Shown: positions 1 to 7,775, counted from the first letter of the stretch. The stretch is DNA of 8,628 nucleotides from an uncultured Lachnospiraceae bacterium (GCA_902803745.1 CADCRB010000013.1:1-8628); one strand, 5' to 3'. Numbers and translations: made by a program. The notes: a model not told the origin generated them from the sequence alone.

Positions 1-897
1 TCAATACATACAAGATGTTTTATCAAAGTACAGGATGGCTGCAACCAGTTCTGTACGTACTGTATTGTCCCTTATGCGAGAGGACGGATAAGATCCAGAA
101 AGGTGAATGAAGTCAGAGAAGAGGTAAAACGCTGTGTAAATGACGGCTATAAGGAATTTGTACTTTCCGGGATCCATATTTCATCATACGGAAAAGACAG
201 ACCTGATGACAGGGAAGATCTGCCTCTTCTTATACAAACTTTGTCGGAAATCGAAGGAGTGATGCGCATAAGGCTCAGTTCTCTTGAACCCAGGGTGATA
301 ACAGAAGAATTTGTGAAAACTCTTTGTGATATAAAACAGATCTGTCCTCATTTTCATCTGAGCCTGCAGTCAGGTTCGAATACAGTATTGAAGAGGATGA
401 ACCGGCACTATACGACTGAAGATTATATCCGGGCAGTTGAAATACTTAGGAAATATTTTGATGATCCGGCCATAACAACTGACATTATCACCGGATTTCC
501 GGGAGAAACAGATGAAGAATTCTTGGAAACTGTGGATTTCGTCCGTCATATTGATTTCTATGAGACACATATATTTAAGTATTCACGTCGAAAAGGAACG
601 GCTGCCGATAAAATGGAAGGACAGATATCTGAAAAAATAAAGCATGAACGATCGGTTCAACTTATGGATATCAATGCTGAAAAAAAGAAAAGCTTTGAGG
701 ACAGATATATTTCAGGGGAATGCAGAGTCGAGGTTCTGTTTGAGGATACAGAAAACCTGGAGGGAAGTATATGGCATACCGGGTATACAAGGGAGTATAT
801 TAAAGTATATGATGACAGAAGAGATATCTGCGCAGGAGAAATAGATAAAGGAATAATAAAGAGGAAAGACGGAGTTGTAATTTTTGAAGGAAACTGA
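1..897 (+). CDS. mtaB: tRNA t6A37 C2-methylthiotransferase MtaB, 5'-truncated by the window edge
   Basis: Radical SAM enzyme that adds a methylthio group to C2 of t6A37 in ANN-decoding tRNAs, giving ms2t6A. The frame is open from base 1 and 298 residues are visible. The family usually has about 430-450, so the N-terminal MTTase (UPF0004) domain is outside the window. The radical SAM CxxxCxxC cluster motif is encoded at 40-63 in the context GCNQFCTYC followed by PYARGR. Because it lies upstream of the ATG at 103, that ATG is internal and not the start. HLSLQSGS, the LKRMNRHY segment and TGFPGET are further core motifs, and the HIFKYSRRKGT region fits MtaB better than MiaB or RimO. The last 60 or so residues form a TRAM RNA-binding domain. 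The TGA at 895-897 is two bases before the next start, so the two genes are very likely co-transcribed. Confidence 0.93.
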   Translation, partial: SIHTRCFIKVQDGCNQFCTYCIVPYARGRIRSRKVNEVREEVKRCVNDGYKEFVLSGIHISSYGKDRPDDREDLPLLIQTLSEIEGVMRIRLSSLEPRVITEEFVKTLCDIKQICPHFHLSLQSGSNTVLKRMNRHYTTEDYIRAVEILRKYFDDPAITTDIITGFPGETDEEFLETVDFVRHIDFYETHIFKYSRRKGTAADKMEGQISEKIKHERSVQLMDINAEKKKSFEDRYISGECRVEVLFEDTENLEGSIWHTGYTREYIKVYDDRRDICAGEIDKGIIKRKDGVVIFEGN

Positions 898-899
898 TA

Positions 900-2042
900 A
901 TGGAATGTTATCTTGATAATTCAGCCACAACAAAAACAGATGATGATGTCATAGAGCTTATGACAAGGGTCATGAAAGAAGATTACGGTAATCCGGCCAG
1001 CCTTCATAGAAAAGGGTTTTACGCGGAGAGATATATCAGGGAAGCCCGTGATACCTTTGGTAAGATACTTAAATGTAATGAAAGCGAGCTGATATTTACC
1101 TCAGGAGGTACTGAGTCTGATAATTTTGCTTTAATTGGTACGTATCTTGCAAACAACCGACGGGGAAATCATATTATCACGACAAAGATCGAGCATCCGG
1201 CAGTTTTGAAGACGGTCGACTATCTTGCTTCGATTGGAGCTAAGGTTGATTATCTCGACGTGAACGGGGCGGGTCATATAGATATGGAGCAGCTGTCTGA
1301 GCTCCTGGATGAGAAGACTCTGATAGTCTCTGTAATGCATGTAAATAATGAGATCGGTGCTGAGGAGCCTTTATCCGAGATCGGGAAATTGATACATGAC
1401 AGGCAGCCGGAGTGTCTGTTTCATGTGGATGATGTACAGGGATTTGGAAAGATAAACCTTGTGCCGAAGGATAATCACATAGACCTTTTGTCGGCCTCTT
1501 CTCACAAGATTCATGGACCTAAGGGAGTCGGTCTGCTATATAAGTCGGAGAGAGTGAGACTCTTTCCTATGATCCATGGAGGAGGACATCAGTGGGGTTA
1601 CCGCTCAGGTACGGAGAACGTTCCGGGAGTGGCAGGCTTTGCATTGGCTGCATTAAAGTGCTATGAGGATATACTAGGGGCATATACTCACATGAACAAA
1701 CTGAGGGGTCTGCTTTTGAACAGTATATCAGAGATAGCAAATATCAGAGTGAATGGAGGAGACGTGCCTTATATCATTTCTCTTTCCGTAAAAGATATAC
1801 GTGCAGAGGTGCTGTTGCATGCATTAGAGGAAAAAGGAATATTTGTTTCCGCCGGAAGCGCCTGCTCTTCAAGGAAACCCCAGGCATCTTCCACTTTAAA
1901 AGGTATAGGGGCAGATAACTGGCAGTTTGATTCCACCATTAGGATATCTCTTTCCCCGCGTACTACAGAGGAGGAGATAATATATGCTGCGGAAGTATTG
2001 AGGGAGATCATACCGGATCTCAGAAGGTTTGTAAGGAAATAA
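900..2042 (+). CDS. nifS: Cysteine desulfurase, NifS/IscS family (group I)
   Basis: PLP-dependent fold-type I enzyme that takes sulfur from L-cysteine as a persulfide for Fe-S cluster assembly or tRNA thiolation. It has 380 residues, normal for the family. Visible landmarks are the N-terminal YLDNSATT motif, GGTESDN (69-75), His99 of EHPA, VNNEIG (148-153), His175/Asp177/Gln180 contacting PLP, the Schiff-base Lys203 in SSHKIHGPKG, RSGTEN (235-240) and the persulfide Cys322 in SAGSACSS. The short loop after Cys322 points to the NifS/IscS group and not SufS. Asp178 stands where many homologues have Ala. The ATG at 900 is the only start that fits YLDNSATT, with a GAAGGA ribosome site overlapping the mtaB end. 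No iscU or thiI is in view, so the sulfur acceptor is unknown. The nifS symbol denotes the family and does not imply a role in nitrogen fixation. Confidence 0.93.
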   Translation: MECYLDNSATTKTDDDVIELMTRVMKEDYGNPASLHRKGFYAERYIREARDTFGKILKCNESELIFTSGGTESDNFALIGTYLANNRRGNHIITTKIEHPAVLKTVDYLASIGAKVDYLDVNGAGHIDMEQLSELLDEKTLIVSVMHVNNEIGAEEPLSEIGKLIHDRQPECLFHVDDVQGFGKINLVPKDNHIDLLSASSHKIHGPKGVGLLYKSERVRLFPMIHGGGHQWGYRSGTENVPGVAGFALAALKCYEDILGAYTHMNKLRGLLLNSISEIANIRVNGGDVPYIISLSVKDIRAEVLLHALEEKGIFVSAGSACSSRKPQASSTLKGIGADNWQFDSTIRISLSPRTTEEEIIYAAEVLREIIPDLRRFVRK

Positions 2043-2043
2043 T

Positions 2044-2781
2044 ATGTATCATTTTTTTGCTGACCCATCCGATATAACGGGACATGACATTTTCCTGCGG
2101 GGGGATGATTACAATCATATAAAAAACGTTCTTAGAATGAGAACGGGAGAAGTAATTTCAGTGTCTGACGGAATGTCGGAAAAGGAATACAGATGCCATA
2201 TAGAAGACTTTACCGAGGCGGCTGTACATTGCCGGCTCGACTTTATTAAAGAGGCAGATACAGAGCTTCCGATAAGAGTCAGCCTTTTTCAGTGTCTTCC
2301 AAAGGCAGACAAGATGGATTTTATCATACAAAAAGCTGTAGAGCTAGGTGTAGACGAGATAATCCCGGTTGCGTCAAAAAGATGTGTCGTAAAGCTTGAA
2401 GGAAAAAAGGCTTTATCAAAGACCGTACGATGGAATGCTATATCGGAGTCAGCTGCCAAGCAGAGTGCAAGGCATATCATTCCAGAAGTCAGAGAAATCA
2501 TGGACTTCAGAAGCGCCCTTTCATATGCGAAAGCATGTGATACCAGGATTATCCCATATGAACTGGCAGAGGATTTTAAGATTACAAAAGAGATATTGGA
2601 ATCGCTTGGTATCAACAGTCGCGTGGCAGTATTTATAGGTCCGGAAGGCGGGTTTTCAGAAGAGGAGATATCAGAAGCAAAAGAGGCGGGAGTCATACCC
2701 CTGACATTGGGAAGAAGGATACTTCGAACAGAAACCGCGGCAATGGTAGTGATGTCGTGGCTGGTTTACAGATTTGAATGA
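2044..2781 (+). CDS. rsmE: 16S rRNA (uracil1498-N3)-methyltransferase RsmE
   Basis: SPOUT-class enzyme that uses SAM to methylate N3 of U1498 in the 16S rRNA of the 30S subunit. It has 245 residues, a full-length family member. The N-terminal PUA-like domain shows the NHIKNVLRMRTGE segment (24-36). The trefoil-knot SAM domain carries the signature FIGPEGGFSEEE (197-208) and the C-terminal LGRRILRTETAA (222-233). ESAAKQSAR (135-143) matches the conserved E-x-x-x-Q-S-x-R stretch. The ATG lies one base after the desulfurase stop, behind an AAGGA ribosome site, so translation is probably coupled. In many Clostridia rsmE sits near mtaB (often with prmA), and here the desulfurase lies between them. 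Confidence 0.95.
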   Translation: MYHFFADPSDITGHDIFLRGDDYNHIKNVLRMRTGEVISVSDGMSEKEYRCHIEDFTEAAVHCRLDFIKEADTELPIRVSLFQCLPKADKMDFIIQKAVELGVDEIIPVASKRCVVKLEGKKALSKTVRWNAISESAAKQSARHIIPEVREIMDFRSALSYAKACDTRIIPYELAEDFKITKEILESLGINSRVAVFIGPEGGFSEEEISEAKEAGVIPLTLGRRILRTETAAMVVMSWLVYRFE

Positions 2782-2790
2782 TCATTTCCA

Positions 2791-2796
2791 GAGGAG
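2791..2796 (+). promoter_or_regulatory. Ribosome binding site GAGGAG for the GTG start at 2803
   Basis: GAGGAG sits 6 bases upstream of GTG 2803, the best-spaced in-frame start ahead of the KEFSYKK basic segment and hydrophobic helix. It decides the start of the sensor gene, which has no ATG at this point. It lies in the only gap (2782-2802) between rsmE and the sensing operon. No promoter-like hexamer pair is obvious there. Confidence 0.75.
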
Positions 2797-2802
2797 AAAT
2801 TT

Positions 2803-3843
2803 GTGAAGGAATTCAGTTATAAAAAACTGGCTTTTTTGATCATAGCGTTCATGTCCGTTGTGACTTTGGTCATTATAGGATGCGTGATTTATTTCGGAAA
2901 CAGTATGTTTAGGATATTGGAAGAGGGTGAGAACGAAGGCATTACCGGAAAGCACTATGCCTTCATCTGTGAAACCGGACAGGAAGGCTTTTATGGCTCT
3001 ATCTACGAAGGTGCACGGGAAGAAGCAGAAAAAAACGGGGATTATCTGGAGAATATGGGAGGAAACCATGCCTTTTCGCGCGATAAATTTGAGCTTATGG
3101 AGCTTTCTATTGATGCAGGTGTTGATGGTATCATCATAAATGCCGGGGAAAGTGAAGCCATGGGCGAGCTTATCGGCCGGGCTGATGAGAAAGGGATTCC
3201 GGTTATAACAGTAGGAAGTGACAATACTTCATCGGCGAGGAAATCCTATGTGGGCTTCGGTTACTATGATCTCGGGGTAAACTACGGGAAAGAGCTGCTT
3301 AAGAGCGCGACAGACGAGAAGAAAACGGTATTGGTGCTGATGAGTCCCGATGCTGAGGACTCCAGTCAGAACATCATCTTTCAGGGTATAAGGGAAACAA
3401 TAGAGCGATCTGATGCTACTGGGAGCTTCAAGCTTGAGACAATGGCTGTGCCGGATACTTCTGCTTTTGGAGCAGATGAGAGTATCAGCGCGCTGATAAT
3501 GAGGGATGATGAGCTCCCGGATGTGATGATCTGCCTGAACGAGATCTATACTACTTGCGTAAGTCAGGCGCTGGTTGATTATAACAGAGTGGGACAGACT
3601 ATCGTATTCGGGTTTTACGAGAACAGCACCATCCTTTCTGCGATCGAAAAAAACATAATATTTGCCACGGTAACCATGGATACGGGCCAGATGGGAAGAT
3701 ACTGTATAGAAGCTCTTAAGGAATATGAGGAAACGGGATATGTAAATGAATACATTCCTGCGGATATCAGGGTCATCACTGCTGACAACATTGACGAATA
3801 TCTCAGTGAAAAAAACGGGGAGGATAAAGATGACGAGATCTGA
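2803..3843 (+). CDS. Membrane-anchored periplasmic-binding-protein-like sugar sensor (XylFII-type)
   Basis: Extracytoplasmic receptor of 346 residues with the Peripla_BP_4 (RbsB/XylF) fold. Residues 1-8 are basic, 9-31 form a hydrophobic helix, and the remainder is the two-lobed binding domain: FICETGQEGFYGS near 54-66, GVDGIIINAGES (106-117), IPVITVGSD (132-140), the YVGFGYYDLG segment (149-158), ICLNE (243-247), IVFGFYEN (267-274) and the ATVTMDTGQMG segment (288-298). The gene starts with GTG and ends inside the kinase gene with a 14-base overlap. Clostridial XylFII proteins next to LytS-type kinases act as sensor co-receptors and not as transport receptors, and position plus membrane anchor suggest the same here. 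Residues that bind sugar in XylF and RbsB are not kept (SD for the usual DR, LNE for ND, GFYEN where Asp is usual), so the ligand cannot be named. IIGC (24-27) resembles a lipobox, but more hydrophobic residues follow. Confidence 0.85.
   Translation: MKEFSYKKLAFLIIAFMSVVTLVIIGCVIYFGNSMFRILEEGENEGITGKHYAFICETGQEGFYGSIYEGAREEAEKNGDYLENMGGNHAFSRDKFELMELSIDAGVDGIIINAGESEAMGELIGRADEKGIPVITVGSDNTSSARKSYVGFGYYDLGVNYGKELLKSATDEKKTVLVLMSPDAEDSSQNIIFQGIRETIERSDATGSFKLETMAVPDTSAFGADESISALIMRDDELPDVMICLNEIYTTCVSQALVDYNRVGQTIVFGFYENSTILSAIEKNIIFATVTMDTGQMGRYCIEALKEYEETGYVNEYIPADIRVITADNIDEYLSEKNGEDKDDEI
3817..3823 (+). promoter_or_regulatory. Ribosome binding site GGGGAGG inside the sensor gene, fixing the kinase start at 3830
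   Basis: GGGGAGG lies 6 bases before ATG 3830. The reading frame is open further upstream, with an ATG at 3746, but that start has no comparable site and would put 28 extra residues inside the previous gene. The site therefore favours the 439-residue kinase. Confidence 0.8.
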
Positions 3844-5149
3844 AGGATCCCCTAAAGAAAAATCAACGGTGCAGACCAATATGATAACACTTACGGTGGT
3901 AACATCAATGATCATACTTACCGTGAATATCGTTTTGTTTTTTTACATAAGCCGCGCAATAGATGTGATCAATCAGGTCTACTCTACAAATGTGACCATA
4001 GGAGAGATGTCCGATGCTCTTAACCAGGTCAGAAACAGTATGACGGACTATCTTAATACCAAATCAACTGATTCTATGGAGCAGTATTTCGATGCATGCC
4101 AGCAATACAGAGATTATCTGTCGGAGCTCTCCCTGAAAGGACAGGGCAGGGATACAGAAGCTATACTTCAGGACATAGAGGGTCTGTCTGATACGTATCT
4201 TTCCGTGGCAGACGAGACGATACAGGCAAAACGTGGAAGGGTTGTAGAAAAATACAATAACGGATACGAGAGGTCGGAAAAGATATACGAATATATTAAT
4301 TCCTATATATACAATCTCAATAACGAACAATTCAGGAGAAATTCGGAGAAGTATTCAGCTCTGAGGGCATCATTAAGATCATTGGCTGCAGTTACCATGT
4401 CAGTCATCGTGGTAGTAGCATTTGTAAATATACTGCTGACCTCTGTAATGACAAAAAATATAATGGATCCCGTGCGTCAGAGAGAAATAGTAATGGAGAC
4501 CCATTTAAAAGATGCGGAGCTTAAATATCTGCAGGCACAGATAAATCCCCATTTTCTGTTTAATACCCTGAATGCCGGCGCACAGCTTGCGATGCTTGAA
4601 GATGCTGACAGGACATCGGATTATCTGCAAAATGTGGCGGCCTTTTTCCGGTATAAGATCAAAGGGGAAGATAAGGAGACCACTCTTGAACAGGAAATAG
4701 CGCTGGTCGATAACTATATCCATATATTGAATGTACGTTTTTCGGGTGACATACATTTTGATAAGGAACTGGATAAGGACTGCCTCAGTGTTGCTGTGCC
4801 GGGCATGATCCTTCAGCCCATAGTTGAGAATGCTGTAAATTACGGCATAAGAGATATTGACAGAGAAAAACACATAATACTGAAGGTAGAAAGACTTCCG
4901 GAGCTGATCCGTGTCAGAGTTGAGGACAACGGTGTAGGAATGAGTGCGGACCGGATAAGGGAAGTGATGGCGGGAAATGCCGGAGACAATCCGATCATGA
5001 AGGATTCGAACGGAGTAGGATTAGTGAACGTTATGTCGAGACTCAGGCTGTTTTACGACAGGGAAGAGGTTATGCATATGTTTAGTGAGGGTAAGGATAA
5101 AGGCACAATTGTGGATATACTTATCCCGGTAAATGAACCGGAGGAGTGA
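3830..5149 (+). CDS. LytS/YesM-type sensor histidine kinase
   Basis: Membrane histidine kinase of 439 residues that should phosphorylate the YesN-like regulator encoded just downstream. TM1 is about residues 18-40, followed by a mostly helical extracytoplasmic region (about 41-184) and TM2 (about 185-206). The His_kinase domain (PF06580 type) carries the phosphoacceptor His241 in QINPHFLFNTLN. The ATPase domain shows an N-box with Asn334 (PIVENAVNYG), the G1 box D366-N-G-V-G370 and the G2 box N394-G-V-G397. Only about 35 residues separate TM2 from His241. NIMDP (210-214) looks like the start of a HAMP domain, but there is no room for a whole one. The start at 3830 is set by the GGGGAGG site and overlaps the sensor gene by 14 bases. 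In the known XylFII-LytS system the binding protein contacts the extracytoplasmic part of the kinase, and the same arrangement is inferred here. Confidence 0.93.
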   Translation: MTRSEGSPKEKSTVQTNMITLTVVTSMIILTVNIVLFFYISRAIDVINQVYSTNVTIGEMSDALNQVRNSMTDYLNTKSTDSMEQYFDACQQYRDYLSELSLKGQGRDTEAILQDIEGLSDTYLSVADETIQAKRGRVVEKYNNGYERSEKIYEYINSYIYNLNNEQFRRNSEKYSALRASLRSLAAVTMSVIVVVAFVNILLTSVMTKNIMDPVRQREIVMETHLKDAELKYLQAQINPHFLFNTLNAGAQLAMLEDADRTSDYLQNVAAFFRYKIKGEDKETTLEQEIALVDNYIHILNVRFSGDIHFDKELDKDCLSVAVPGMILQPIVENAVNYGIRDIDREKHIILKVERLPELIRVRVEDNGVGMSADRIREVMAGNAGDNPIMKDSNGVGLVNVMSRLRLFYDREEVMHMFSEGKDKGTIVDILIPVNEPEE

Positions 5150-5155
5150 TGAGGT

Positions 5156-6748
5156 ATGTACAGGATAATGCTTGCCGATGACGAGGGTATCGTCACAGAT
5201 TCCATCAGATTTATTATAGAAAAGGAGTTTCCGGGGCTTTGTGAGACAGAAATAGCAAAAACCGGAAGAGCAGTGATCGAGCTGTCGGAAACGTTCAGAC
5301 CGGATATAGCTTTTATGGATATTCAGATGCCCGGAATAAATGGAATAGAGGCAATGAAGGAGATACGAAGGACAAACTCATCTACTATCTTCATAATACT
5401 AAGCGCATATGACAAGTTTGATTATGCCAAGGAGGCTATAAACCTTGGCGCTCTTGATTATCTAAACAAACCTTTCAGCAAGGAAATGATAACTGATGTG
5501 CTTGGAAGAGCGATGAAGCAGATAGACTCGGCTAAAGAAAAGCGCAGACAGGAGCTAAGTATCCGTGAGAAGATCGAAACTGTCACTCCGGTCATTGAAA
5601 GCGGATTCATATATTCGATACTATTCCAGGAAAGTAAAGAGGTTACGGATAATTACAAAAATCTTCTCAGTATTGATGAAGATTACGGATATATGATGGT
5701 ATTGTCCGTCATCGATGCCGAGTCCGACGATGAGAATCCAGTGGGATCAGGGATAAGAGTACAGTCGGAGTATACAAGGATAAGAGATATGATAAAAGGC
5801 AGACTTGGCTGCGTGACCGGACCGCTGCTTTCCAATAAGATAATCTGTTTCTTTCCGCAGAAGAATGGGAGAATGGAGTATGATGAAAGGGTAAGGATAA
5901 TAGGCAGATCCGAAGAGCTCCTTAAGGAGCTTTTGGAAAAAACCGGGATCAGTGCGCGCATAGGCATAGGACTTGTTCAGCCGGTGGAGGCAGCCGCGGA
6001 TTCGTATAAAGATGCTCTTGGGGCGTTACATGTTTCGAAATCCGGGGTAGCGCATGCGAGCGATCTGTCTGTGGGATGTGATTATGAACCGGATTACCCG
6101 GCAGATCTTGAAAAGAGGCTTTTCGCAGCGGTAGGAGAGGGAGATGTAGGCTCGACAGGAGAATATTCATCCAGATTTTTCTCGTGGATGAAAGAAGCTC
6201 ATCCCGATGCACTGACAGATGCCAAGCTTAAATGTCTTGAATTTGTCCTTTGGGCTGAACACCTGTCCTATGAATCGGGGGGTATGACGTACCGCTTTCT
6301 TCACCGTTCCGACTATCTTCCCACAGTGACGGGATGTAAGGATTTTGACGAACTTGAGAATTGGTTTACGGGGAAGATGATTGAGGCATCACGGAACATT
6401 ACCGTGAAAAAGGAGGAAAAGCTGGGAGGCCTCATCGAGGACGCAAAACGTTATATCGCGGATAATTATTCAAAGGATATATCTTTGGATGAGGTCTCGG
6501 GGAAAGTAGATGTAAGTCCGTATTATTTTACACGGCTGTTTAAGGAGGAGACAGGAGAGACTTTCCTTGAATATCTGACAAGGCTCAGGATTGAAAGAGC
6601 AAAGACTCTTATGAAGGACCCTTCGGTATCCATAAAAGACATTTGTGCTCAGGTAGGATACTCTGATCCAAATTATTTTTCAAGAATATTTAAGAAGTCG
6701 GAAGGAAAAACCCCTACGGAGTATAGGGCAGGAAACGGATATGAATAA
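5156..6748 (+). CDS. YesN-type response regulator with AraC-family DNA-binding domain
   Basis: Cytoplasmic transcription regulator of 530 residues, within the usual range for long YesN-like proteins. The receiver domain (1-120) has the acidic pair D8-D9, phosphoacceptor Asp55 in FMDIQMPGINGIEAM, Ser83 in the IILSAYDKFDYAKEA segment and Lys105 in LNKPF. The middle region (about 175-305) resembles the degenerate GGDEF/cyclase-like domain common in this subfamily, including ARIGIGLVQP and SYKDALGAL, with no catalytic GGDEF motif. The C-terminal AraC domain (about 428-525) has two helix-turn-helices, one around SLDEVSGKVDVSPYYFTRLF (441-460) and one ending in VGYSDPNYFSRIFKK (498-512). The start follows GGAGGAG (5140-5146), six bases after the kinase stop. 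Likely targets are the downstream sugar-binding and transport genes and possibly its own operon. This is inferred from gene order. Confidence 0.94.
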   Translation: MYRIMLADDEGIVTDSIRFIIEKEFPGLCETEIAKTGRAVIELSETFRPDIAFMDIQMPGINGIEAMKEIRRTNSSTIFIILSAYDKFDYAKEAINLGALDYLNKPFSKEMITDVLGRAMKQIDSAKEKRRQELSIREKIETVTPVIESGFIYSILFQESKEVTDNYKNLLSIDEDYGYMMVLSVIDAESDDENPVGSGIRVQSEYTRIRDMIKGRLGCVTGPLLSNKIICFFPQKNGRMEYDERVRIIGRSEELLKELLEKTGISARIGIGLVQPVEAAADSYKDALGALHVSKSGVAHASDLSVGCDYEPDYPADLEKRLFAAVGEGDVGSTGEYSSRFFSWMKEAHPDALTDAKLKCLEFVLWAEHLSYESGGMTYRFLHRSDYLPTVTGCKDFDELENWFTGKMIEASRNITVKKEEKLGGLIEDAKRYIADNYSKDISLDEVSGKVDVSPYYFTRLFKEETGETFLEYLTRLRIERAKTLMKDPSVSIKDICAQVGYSDPNYFSRIFKKSEGKTPTEYRAGNGYE

Positions 6749-7775
6749 GAAAATAGTTATGACACTTCTCCTGTGCCTTTCATTACTGTGTGCCTGTGGA
6801 GGAACTACAGAAGAAAAGGGAGAACCTGAAAATGAAGAGAAATCGGACGAGAGTGTTCAGATTGGTATAGCCTTTGACAGTTTTCTTATTGAGCGCTGGG
6901 AACGTGACAGGGATATTTTTGTGTCAAGAGCAAGAGACCTCGGCGCCACAGTCAATGTGCAAAATGCAAACGGAGATGTGGAAAAACAGAAGTCGCAGAT
7001 GAAATATCTGATTGAAAAGCAAATGGATGTTATCGTCCTAATAGCTGTAGACAGTTCAGCACTAAAGAAGGAGGTTCAGGAGGCTAGGAATGCCGGTATC
7101 AAAGTCATAGCCTATGATCGTCTGGTAACGGATACACCATTGGATCTTTATATTTCCTTTGATAATGAAGCGGTAGGGAGATATATGGCTGATGCGATAA
7201 TCGATAAGCTCCCTTCCGGAGGAAAGGTCATTAAGATTAACGGACCATCCAAGGATAATAACGTCCTTCTGGTGAATAAGGGCTTTGACGAAGAGATACG
7301 GGGGCATCGTATCGACGTTTTCGACACCTATTATGCTTCTGAATGGAAGGGAGAGGAGGCTTTTAATTATCTTTCGGATAATCCGGACAAAGCTGATAAA
7401 GCGGATGCGGTAATGTGTGGAAACGATTCGCTGGCCGGACAGGCAGTAAAGTATTATTCGGAAAAAAGAAGGGCGGGAAAAATTCCGATAGTGGGACAGG
7501 ATGCAGATCTGGATGCGTGTCAGCGTATAGTGGAGGGTACTCAGACCATGACTGTATATAAAAGTATAGAGCAGCTGGCCAAAAAAGCCGCAGAGTCTGC
7601 GGTATCATTGGCGAAGGGCAACAGTGTGGCGGGGATAAGCCAGCTGCAAAACGGCAGCTACGAGATCCCATACGTGAGCATAGCTCCGGTGATGGTCACA
7701 AAAGACAATATCGACAGCGTTATAATCGACAGCGGCTTTCATCTTCGTGAAGACGTGTATCTTAAGGAAAGATGA
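6741..7775 (+). CDS. xylF: XylF-like D-xylose-binding lipoprotein
   Basis: Cell-surface sugar-binding lipoprotein of 344 residues. The signal peptide ends in LCAC, with Cys19 as the probable lipidated residue (Cys at -2 is uncommon). An acidic linker (22-38) precedes the Peripla_BP_4 domain. The match to E. coli XylF is close over IERWERDRDIF (50-60), VQNANGD (73-79), KVIAYDR (121-127), YISFDNE (137-143), GQDADL (252-257) and EGTQTMTVYK (265-274). From memory, XylF holds xylose with Asp/Arg of YDR, a nearby Asn pair, a Trp, Asn of ND, Asp of GQD and Lys of VYK. Counterparts are visible here: D126/R127, N173/N174, W202, N228, D254 and K274. The start overlaps the yesN-like gene by 8 bases behind AGGA (6730-6733), so it is translated with the sensing genes, and a terminator follows. 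No ATPase or permease accompanies it. It could be a second receptor feeding the downstream transporter, or an accessory to the sensor. Confidence 0.9.
   Translation: MNKKIVMTLLLCLSLLCACGGTTEEKGEPENEEKSDESVQIGIAFDSFLIERWERDRDIFVSRARDLGATVNVQNANGDVEKQKSQMKYLIEKQMDVIVLIAVDSSALKKEVQEARNAGIKVIAYDRLVTDTPLDLYISFDNEAVGRYMADAIIDKLPSGGKVIKINGPSKDNNVLLVNKGFDEEIRGHRIDVFDTYYASEWKGEEAFNYLSDNPDKADKADAVMCGNDSLAGQAVKYYSEKRRAGKIPIVGQDADLDACQRIVEGTQTMTVYKSIEQLAKKAAESAVSLAKGNSVAGISQLQNGSYEIPYVSIAPVMVTKDNIDSVIIDSGFHLREDVYLKER

Noticed and set aside
103..105. ATG 103 as start of the first gene
   Set aside because: The radical SAM CxxxCxxC motif is encoded upstream at 40-63 in the same open frame, so the gene continues beyond the window.
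2777..2786. 10-bp palindrome AATGATCATT at the end of rsmE as operator or terminator
   Set aside because: It overlaps the rsmE stop codon, has no spacer or T-run, and a short AT-rich palindrome is easily a chance event.
3746..3829. Longer kinase N-terminus from ATG 3746
   Set aside because: It would add 28 residues within the sensor gene and lacks a ribosome site, while GGGGAGG is ideally spaced for ATG 3830.
3229..3915. 228-codon open frame on the - strand
   Set aside because: It is antisense to the sensor and kinase genes, with no domain match I recognise and no suitable ribosome site. The + strand proteins are clear.
5680..6070. Middle region of the YesN-like regulator as an active diguanylate cyclase
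   Set aside because: The GGDEF catalytic signature is absent. Only the fold-like spacing is kept, as in other long YesN and PucR-type regulators.
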